Part shown: positions 58,215 through 64,000 of the stretch, piece after piece
How positions within the stretch are numbered: position 1 is the first letter of the stretch
Layout of the letters: each line of letters begins with the position of its first letter
Source: Zavarzinella sp.
GTDB taxonomy: Bacteria; Planctomycetota; Planctomycetia; Gemmatales; Gemmataceae
Assembly: GCA_041399155.1 (NCBI GenBank)
Contig: JAWKTI010000003.1
Span: 620,001-684,000, forward strand
DNA: 64,000 bases
Direction: 5' to 3'
Position numbers and translations under genes: made by a program
The notes under the pieces: generated by a model
Told to the model about the DNA's origin: nothing
What the model saw: only the letters and a program-made list of their open reading frames with translations
The model's database searches: none

Positions 58215-60473
58215 ATGTCGCAGCGAACGACCACTGAAATCGATCTGGATGAAGTGATGACCGCACGGACGCGTTACGCCTGGGGTGCCCACCTGGCAGG
58301 GGTTCTGGCAGCACTTTGCCTGGTGGTGCTGGTGGCAACTTTGTATCTTTTTGTAGATTTGCTGGCAGATCGTGGCGTTTCTGCCAAATATCGCGATCTC
58401 CGTGTCGCGGATCAAGACAAAGTTCTGGCACAGTGGGAGCAGATTCCTGCGGAACGGCGGGCCGAAATTGCCAAAGCACTAGGCCTGATCGAACAGGAAG
58501 CTGCCAATTCCACTTTTCATCTGGTTGTTCAGCCAGAATGCACCCCACCTGCACGCATGGAGGATTCAGAACAAATCCGACAGTGGGCGGAGAAGCATCA
58601 GCAGTATGGAGATGTTGTTTCCATCGCAGAAAATATTCTGCAGTACCGCATGGATGGGGTGTTCTACCAGCACATGGCCACGAAAGTCAATCTGGTTGCT
58701 GCAGAACGCTTTGCCGCAACAATTTACGTGCGTGAACAGGAACTGAGTTTCGATCATCATGCGATTCTGACACTGGCAAGCCACCACCATGATCGCACAG
58801 CCGGCTGGCTGGCACTCAAAATGGCCAAATGGTTCCCCTGGACCTGGAATGGCAGCCCCGCAAATGAGAAATATCTCACTGGCTTGCTGTTTTGTGCTAC
58901 CACAGTGGTGGTTTTTGGACTGATCTTCCAGTTGCTGGGCAACTTTCTTGCTGCACGTGCTGCAAGTTCTGCTGCCTACGAACTTCGGCAGGCGGTTTAT
59001 GCCCACACGGAAAGGCAAAGTTCGCTGAACATCGCTGCCCACCGTCTCGATCAGGCGGTGCGCGTCTTCAACCGCGAAATTGATCAGTTCAAAGCGGGCC
59101 TCAGTTACCGCTACAGCCACGATGCCTATTCCATTACCAAAGTGGTGCTGCTGACCGCACTGGCACTGGGGATTCATCCCTGGATGACGATTGCTTTTCT
59201 GGCGTTTTCCATCATGGTGGGTATTGTGGGGTGGTTATTGCGTCAGGCCGCACAGCAGCAGGCACGCGATTCCCGCCGCACGATGCTGAAGCTGCAATCG
59301 ATCCTTACCGAAACGCTGGTGCAGATTCGCCTAGTGAAAGCCTATCTAATGGAAAAATTCAACGAAGATCGGCTGGAACGGCAATTGCAGGACTATCAGC
59401 GTGCGGAACAGACCCAGAATCGGCCAATCCACATTTATCGGCCTTTTCTGCTAAGCATTGGCTTATTAGGCTTAATTACCATGGCCTATCTGGGTGGACG
59501 GGTACTGTTAAATGAAGGGCTGACGTTGGCAGGTTTTGCCGTATTGTGTGTCTGCCTGGGGGCAGTCTTTCTGCCGATTCGGGCCTTGTTTGCTGGCCGT
59601 AAAGTGCTGCGGGAAGCTGCAGCAGCACGCACCCACCTGGAAGAATATCTCAGCCAGCGGGATGAAATTGAAACCTATCCGGAAGCGGAATATTTTGCTG
59701 GCCTCACCGGTTCCATTGAATTTGACGAAGTAACGGTGAAGCACCCCGAAGCGGATCGCAAAATTCTTGCCCGCCTGCGTGCGGAAATACCCGCAGGTGG
59801 GATCACGGGGATTGTGGCATCAAACGTCGAAGAGCAGGTGGCACTGGTGTACCTGTTGCAACGGTTTATCGATCCCGATGCGGGTGAAATCCGCTTCAAT
59901 GGCAGAAACTACCACTGGTACACGGTAGAATCTCTGCGGGCTCAGGTTGGAGTGGTGCTGCAAAACGCCCTGGTGATTAACGATACAGTTTTCAACAATA
60001 TATCCGGTGGCGATCCTGGCTATGGCGAACAGCAGATTATGGCGGCTGCAAAAATCGCTCATGCCCACCATTTCATCCAGCACCTGCCCCAGGGTTATCA
60101 GACACCGATTGGCCAGTTGGGGCATTACCTCAGTACCGGGCAGAAGTTTCGCATCGCATTGGCGCGGGCGATTCTGCGCGATCCCAGTGTGTATGTGATT
60201 GAAGAGCCTGCAGATATGCTGGATGAGGAAACCAGCCAGTTTTTACGCGATACTTACGCTCGAATTGCCCGTGGGAAAACGATTATTTTTCTGCCCCACC
60301 GCATGCAGACCATTCGCGATTGCGATCAGATATTATTGTTACACCACGGCAAAATTGAAGCGAAAGGCAGCCACCGCGATCTGATTTCGAATAATGAACT
60401 GTATCGACATTTGTATTATTTGGAATTCAATCCATTTGCAGACCAGGCTGCAGTGGCAACGGACGCAACATGA
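58215..60473 (+). CDS. ABC transporter-like protein (TM domain fused to ATPase) with degenerate P-loop
   Basis: The 752-residue product has an N-terminal membrane segment (about 25-52), a long outside region (about 55-215), then the other segments of an exporter-type TM domain (about 218-470) and a nucleotide-binding domain. In the latter the Walker A position reads GIVASNVEEQVALV (about 525-540) with no GxGKST lysine. Walker B is VYVIEEPADML, signature LSTGQKFRIALARAI, while Q-loop VVLQNALVI and the H-loop FLPHRMQTI remain. Such a domain would bind ATP poorly or not at all, so it may pair with another ABC protein or have a non-transport role. It overlaps the next gene by four bases. Confidence 0.85.
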   Translation: MSQRTTTEIDLDEVMTARTRYAWGAHLAGVLAALCLVVLVATLYLFVDLLADRGVSAKYRDLRVADQDKVLAQWEQIPAERRAEIAKALGLIEQEAANSTFHLVVQPECTPPARMEDSEQIRQWAEKHQQYGDVVSIAENILQYRMDGVFYQHMATKVNLVAAERFAATIYVREQELSFDHHAILTLASHHHDRTAGWLALKMAKWFPWTWNGSPANEKYLTGLLFCATTVVVFGLIFQLLGNFLAARAASSAAYELRQAVYAHTERQSSLNIAAHRLDQAVRVFNREIDQFKAGLSYRYSHDAYSITKVVLLTALALGIHPWMTIAFLAFSIMVGIVGWLLRQAAQQQARDSRRTMLKLQSILTETLVQIRLVKAYLMEKFNEDRLERQLQDYQRAEQTQNRPIHIYRPFLLSIGLLGLITMAYLGGRVLLNEGLTLAGFAVLCVCLGAVFLPIRALFAGRKVLREAAAARTHLEEYLSQRDEIETYPEAEYFAGLTGSIEFDEVTVKHPEADRKILARLRAEIPAGGITGIVASNVEEQVALVYLLQRFIDPDAGEIRFNGRNYHWYTVESLRAQVGVVLQNALVINDTVFNNISGGDPGYGEQQIMAAAKIAHAHHFIQHLPQGYQTPIGQLGHYLSTGQKFRIALARAILRDPSVYVIEEPADMLDEETSQFLRDTYARIARGKTIIFLPHRMQTIRDCDQILLLHHGKIEAKGSHRDLISNNELYRHLYYLEFNPFADQAAVATDAT

Positions 60474-61288
60474 ATTTTCAGACGGAACTTTCTGCAGCAA
60501 TGGAAGCTGCCCGACGTGCAAGCGACTACTTGCAGAACGCCTATCGGGAATTTATCGCCATTCCTGATGCTCCGGTAAATATTTCTACTGAAGCGGATCG
60601 CAAATCGCAGGAATTGATTCTGCACTTTCTGCACGATCAGTTTCCCAACGATGGCCTGTGTGGGGAAGAAAACACCGCATTACGCACCACGGTGAATGGT
60701 GGGGCAGCCCCAGAACGCTGGTGGGTGGTGGATCCGATCGATGGCACCCGTGGCTTTGCCAAAAAGAACGATCAATTTTCTGTGATGATTGCCCTTCGCG
60801 AACAGCAGCAAATCCTGGTCGGGGTGGTGATTGAACCAGCGACTAATCGCCTGACCTACGCCAGTCTGGGCAGTGGTTGCTGGTTTCAGGTGGGGGACAA
60901 TGCCCCACAACGCTGTGCGGTGACCACTACAAACGTGATTTCAAAGGCGGTACTGGCGATGAGCCACCTGAAACCGGGTGTGGAGCATCGCCTGTTGAAC
61001 ATGATCCCCCACCGACAGGTGCTGGAAACCTATTCGGCGGGCATCAAGCTGGCGATGGTTGCCCGTGGCGAAGCGGACTGTTACCCCAACGACTACGCAG
61101 CAATTTCCGACTGGGATTTGTGTGCGGGCCATCTGCTGGTAACCGAAGCCGGTGGGGTGTTCACCACGTTCCGTGGGGAGCCACTTGTCTATGGTCAGCC
61201 CAATTTCTGTATCAATCAGCCCACCATTGCCTCCAATGGACTGTTACACGAACAACTGTTGCATGCCGTTCGCCACTGGGAAGGATAG
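60470..61288 (+). CDS. 3'(2'),5'-bisphosphate nucleotidase-like (inositol monophosphatase family)
   Basis: The 272-residue product has the metal-binding set of the family: GEEN (Glu66, Glu67), VDPIDGTRGF (Asp88, Asp91) and SDWDLCAGHLLVTEAGG near the end. The DGTRGF variant after the DPIDGT box is typical of CysQ/Hal2-type enzymes that remove the 3'-phosphate from PAP or PAPS, rather than of inositol monophosphatase (DGTxNF). It is coupled to the ABC-like gene by an ATGA overlap. Cytoplasmic. Confidence 0.87.
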   Translation: MNFQTELSAAMEAARRASDYLQNAYREFIAIPDAPVNISTEADRKSQELILHFLHDQFPNDGLCGEENTALRTTVNGGAAPERWWVVDPIDGTRGFAKKNDQFSVMIALREQQQILVGVVIEPATNRLTYASLGSGCWFQVGDNAPQRCAVTTTNVISKAVLAMSHLKPGVEHRLLNMIPHRQVLETYSAGIKLAMVARGEADCYPNDYAAISDWDLCAGHLLVTEAGGVFTTFRGEPLVYGQPNFCINQPTIASNGLLHEQLLHAVRHWEG

Positions 61289-61291
61289 CCA

Positions 61292-62761
61292 ATGTTACGA
61301 TTGCTGATTGTTTTCACACTGCTGCCACTCTCTCCTGCTGTGGGGGCAGAAATTTCGTTCGATGAAATCAATATTCGCCTCGGACGTGCCTTCCAGATAG
61401 CCCGCGAGGCCAACGACCAGAAGAAAATCGAACGGCTGTTTCTCTATCGCGATCAGTTGAAAGGTGCGTGGGAGCGACAGGACACCATCGCCATCCCACG
61501 ATTGCTGGTGGAGATGGAAGAACTGGTCGATGTGGAAAACAATGGCCGGGCGATGTATGGCCTTCCCGTGGCAATGATTTCTCGTGCGATGAAAGAGAAG
61601 TCCGTACCACTGAACGCCAAACTTACTGAAGCGATGAATGCAAACCAGCCCGATGTGGTGGCAGATCAGATTCGCAAAATGAAAGAATTATTGGGTGATC
61701 AGGCAGGTCTGCCAGATGTCCGCATCAAAGGGCACCTGGAATTACCACGCCTGATCCCACAACGCGATATTGTGGACCTGTTCATGGCTTTGCTGGATGA
61801 AAACCCCCGCTCTCGCCAGTTGATCAGTTCCGGAAAACCGATCCTCGGTTATATGCCACGTGCGTATGCCTCGGTTGTCCGTGGCTGCATCATGATTCGG
61901 CCACTGGTGCAGAAATATCACCCCGACAAGCTGGCTCAACTGGACGCACTGATCACCGGTGCGTGTCAGTCGATGCTGGCATTGCAATCCCCCACTGGGT
62001 TTTTCCACTTTCCTGATCTGCGTGGACAAAGCATTCGCTTCGGCGACATGATAACAAAGTTGTTATTAACTGATCCGGATGCCGTGAAAGATGGCTGGGT
62101 CGTTGTGGAAGATCCGGAAGGTGGCAGCCAGTTTGATGCCGGTGAATGTGGGATGTCGCTGTTGCTGGCAGGCCAGACCTTCAAAAAGGATGAGTGGCTC
62201 GCAGCGGGAATCAAAGCAGCCGATTGGTGCCTGAAAGCACCAATGGTGGCGAACTTCAATTACAATTCGTTTTCCGTCAGTTTGCTCTGTGCGGCTTACC
62301 AGCACACCAAAAAGCAGGAATACCTGACAGCTGCGACCACGAAGTACCACATTGGGGTGGTTTCTGGCCAACTGTCAAACGGCCGTTGGATTGATCCCCA
62401 CAATGCTCGTGCTGTCTATATGACCATCATGGTGCGGTCGCAGCACGATCTGGCCGAATGTCTACCAGATGGGAAGGATCGCGAGATGGTGATTTCTCAG
62501 GCAGCCAGCACAATTGCCAGTTTACTGGATGAAGCGGAGAAACTGGGCCCGCCGATCTCCGGAAATACGTTGCAGGAACTGATTCGACACGCACGCTTGA
62601 ACAAAAAAGCAGACAAACGCCTGCCCGAAGCCATCAAACGGACGTTGAATGGTGGCTATTTGCGTTGCAATCCGGGTAAAAAGGTGCGTTCTGCGACGCC
62701 ACTTCCTGAACTGAGTGCCGCCGCTCTGTATACAGAAGGCGTCGAAAGTAAACAAAAGTAG
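61292..62761 (+). CDS. secreted helical-barrel protein (alpha/alpha toroid, glycoside-hydrolase-like)
   Basis: The 489-residue product has a signal peptide (MLRLLIVFTLLPLSPAVGAE), a first helical part (about 20-130), and a second part with repeating helix pairs of alpha/alpha barrel type: FHFPDLRGQSIRFGDMI, FDAGECGMSLLLAGQTF and FNYNSFSVSLLCAAYQHTKK. The segment WIDPHNARAVYMTIMVRS could line a sugar site. These shapes occur in pectate lyases (PL10) and in unknown planctomycete proteins. The gene follows the nucleotidase by three bases and is likely in the same operon. Confidence 0.7.
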   Translation: MLRLLIVFTLLPLSPAVGAEISFDEINIRLGRAFQIAREANDQKKIERLFLYRDQLKGAWERQDTIAIPRLLVEMEELVDVENNGRAMYGLPVAMISRAMKEKSVPLNAKLTEAMNANQPDVVADQIRKMKELLGDQAGLPDVRIKGHLELPRLIPQRDIVDLFMALLDENPRSRQLISSGKPILGYMPRAYASVVRGCIMIRPLVQKYHPDKLAQLDALITGACQSMLALQSPTGFFHFPDLRGQSIRFGDMITKLLLTDPDAVKDGWVVVEDPEGGSQFDAGECGMSLLLAGQTFKKDEWLAAGIKAADWCLKAPMVANFNYNSFSVSLLCAAYQHTKKQEYLTAATTKYHIGVVSGQLSNGRWIDPHNARAVYMTIMVRSQHDLAECLPDGKDREMVISQAASTIASLLDEAEKLGPPISGNTLQELIRHARLNKKADKRLPEAIKRTLNGGYLRCNPGKKVRSATPLPELSAAALYTEGVESKQK

Positions 62762-63285
62762 ACAAATCGAAAAGTAAAAGCACCTAATCTGTTCAAGATG
62801 ACACAATGAACATGGTGTCACAATTCGGAATTTGCCGACGTAAACTCTTTCCAAGTAAGGAGTTTACGCATTTGCAATTGACAACATTTGAAATGGTTAG
62901 TAAGATAGTAATGTGATTGTGGGTGAGTTTTATCATCAAATGTTCACACATTGAAGCCAGTTCCTGCGGATGCACGTTAGGATGATGCACCTTCGGGTCG
63001 GGTCGTGCGTTCTTTTTGGTGTGTCAGAATTCTGAAATTGGCGGCATCCTCTGCTGCCCACCTGCGATGGCACTTGTAACTGGTTTTGTATACTATTGTC
63101 AGTTAATCAGTTCAAAAAGTGCAATTGTTCTACAAAAATATCCCCTACCAACATTGATTGGGGACACAGCATGCAGAACAATAACAATGTGCCTCCCGAT
63201 GCACAAGGATCTTTCGGGCTAAGCGTTGTATGGACACATCAAACTAACCTTACACCACGTATTGTGTCGAGTGAGTGCTTGATTT
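62762..63285. other. intergenic region, no gene supported
   Basis: This 524-base stretch has GAAAGTA-like and AT-rich parts but no frame with protein character and no clear repeats. GAGTTTACG near 62857 has a partly matching inverted copy (CGTAAACTC) at 62839-62847, a 9-pair hairpin without a T run. Confidence 0.5.
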
Positions 63286-64000
63286 ATGACTCTCGATGAA
63301 CTCAAAGCCTCCAGTCGCAAAGATTTGCTTCAATTCGCCCGGGAATTGTCCATTGTGGGCATCAATTCCATGGCTAAGCCCGATCTGATTAAAGCAATCA
63401 GTCGCATTCTGAAAAAAGAACAGCGTGCGAAAGACAAAGAAAAGGCTGCCAAAGCGAAATCTGCAAAAACTGCTGAAGCCAAAGCCGCACGAAACGGCAA
63501 AGCCTCCCACGCGGAACCTGTCAAACCAGTGAAAGTGGTGGAAGAACCAGCACCCACGCGAAAAAAACCTGCCCCAGCCAAAGGCACCCGCGTTGCAACA
63601 CCACCTTCCGCCAACGGCAGCCATTACATGCGGAACAACAATACTCTCGTGGGTGGCCATCCGAAAGATCGTCTGATTGTCATTGTTCGCGATTCCTACT
63701 GGCTGCAGGTCTGTTGGGAGCTTTCCGACCAGTCTCTACAGCGTGCGGAAGCCGCCTTGGGACAGGATTGGCACGGTTCCAAGCCGATTATTCGAGTCTT
63801 CGATGTCAGTGCGAACGACACCACCAGCACCGCAGAAGCAGTGGTGGCCGATGTGAACATTCATGGTGGCTGCAATACCTGGTACATCGAAGTCCAGAAC
63901 CCACCCAAATCGTATCGGGCAGATATTGGCTACATTTCCAAACGTGGCCAGTTTTACGCCTTGGTGCGTTCCAACGTGGTCAACACACCAAAACCTGGTG
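63286..64000 (+). CDS. DUF4912 domain protein with SAP/Rho-N-like N-terminus (runs off window end)
   Basis: The frame from the ATG at 63286 is open to the window edge (238 codons). Residues 1-42 (TLDELKASSRKDLLQFAREL, ...SMAKPDLIKAISRI) resemble a SAP or Rho N-terminal helix pair. A Lys/Ala/Pro-rich linker follows (about 45-105), then DUF4912: DRLIVIVRDSYWLQVCWELS and WYIEVQNPPKSYRADIGYIS with RGQFYALVRSN. DUF4912 proteins are known from cyanobacteria, firmicutes and planctomycetes and may bind nucleic acid or glycan; function is not settled. The C-terminus is outside the window. Confidence 0.85.
   Translation, partial: MTLDELKASSRKDLLQFARELSIVGINSMAKPDLIKAISRILKKEQRAKDKEKAAKAKSAKTAEAKAARNGKASHAEPVKPVKVVEEPAPTRKKPAPAKGTRVATPPSANGSHYMRNNNTLVGGHPKDRLIVIVRDSYWLQVCWELSDQSLQRAEAALGQDWHGSKPIIRVFDVSANDTTSTAEAVVADVNIHGGCNTWYIEVQNPPKSYRADIGYISKRGQFYALVRSNVVNTPKPG

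Overview
The window looks like a chromosomal segment of a planctomycete, most likely of the Gemmataceae type. The evidence is the combination of a DUF1501 protein, a TIGR03067-type lipocalin-like protein, MJ0042-like zinc-ribbon membrane proteins, a giant secreted protein with the planctomycete N-terminal motif LESLDERVMPS, a Trx/PDZ protein and the composition of the S10/spc ribosomal cluster. Base composition looks moderate (a little over half G+C by eye), with GC-richer islands at about 5.2-6.8 kb and 13.5-18.6 kb that look acquired. No rRNA or tRNA gene was recognised.

Layout. 0-11.7 kb: housekeeping and accessory genes (partial aldose epimerase, hydroxyacid dehydrogenase, purN, a TIM-barrel isomerase, a serine hydrolase, a thioredoxin/cytochrome/PDZ protein with an in-frame TGA that reads as a selenoprotein, a HEAT-like protein, DUF1501, two small membrane proteins, cysK). 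11.7-12.7 kb: palindromic repeats and the C-terminal stub of an integron integrase. 12.7-18.65 kb: an integron gene-cassette array with seven small cassette genes and seven recognisable attC sites, one of them split by a frameshifted IS110-family element. 18.8-22.5 kb: zinc-ribbon membrane protein, ruvC-ruvA and a TIGR03067 protein. 22.7-35.3 kb: S10/spc ribosomal cluster through secY, adk and map, without rplC, rplX and rpmD in their usual places. 36.2-47.5 kb: one giant secreted protein gene now in three frames. 47.6-54.9 kb: unknown soluble protein, two glycosyltransferases, a membrane-anchored tyrosine/dual-specificity phosphatase, an ECF transporter T+A pair and small membrane proteins. 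55.2-64 kb: birA, an RRM glycine-rich RNA-binding protein, infA, a tandem repeat block, an ABC transporter with a degenerate P-loop coupled to a bisphosphate nucleotidase and a secreted helical-barrel protein, and a partial DUF4912 protein.

Working together. purN overlaps the dehydrogenase gene before it; ruvC-ruvA, cbiQ-cbiO-like and ABC-nucleotidase pairs overlap by a few bases and are probably translationally coupled. The ribosomal cluster runs on one strand with short gaps and has two hairpins (after rpsJ and after rplO) that could tune expression of downstream genes. The cassette array is the most foreign part: each cassette gene starts 8-36 bases after a core site and stops at or close to the next attC. 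The main points worth a second look are the Sec-encoding Trx/PDZ gene with a possible SECIS, the planctomycete cassette array with an IS110 element inside an attC, the sevenfold repeat in the giant protein, and the P-loop-less ABC transporter.
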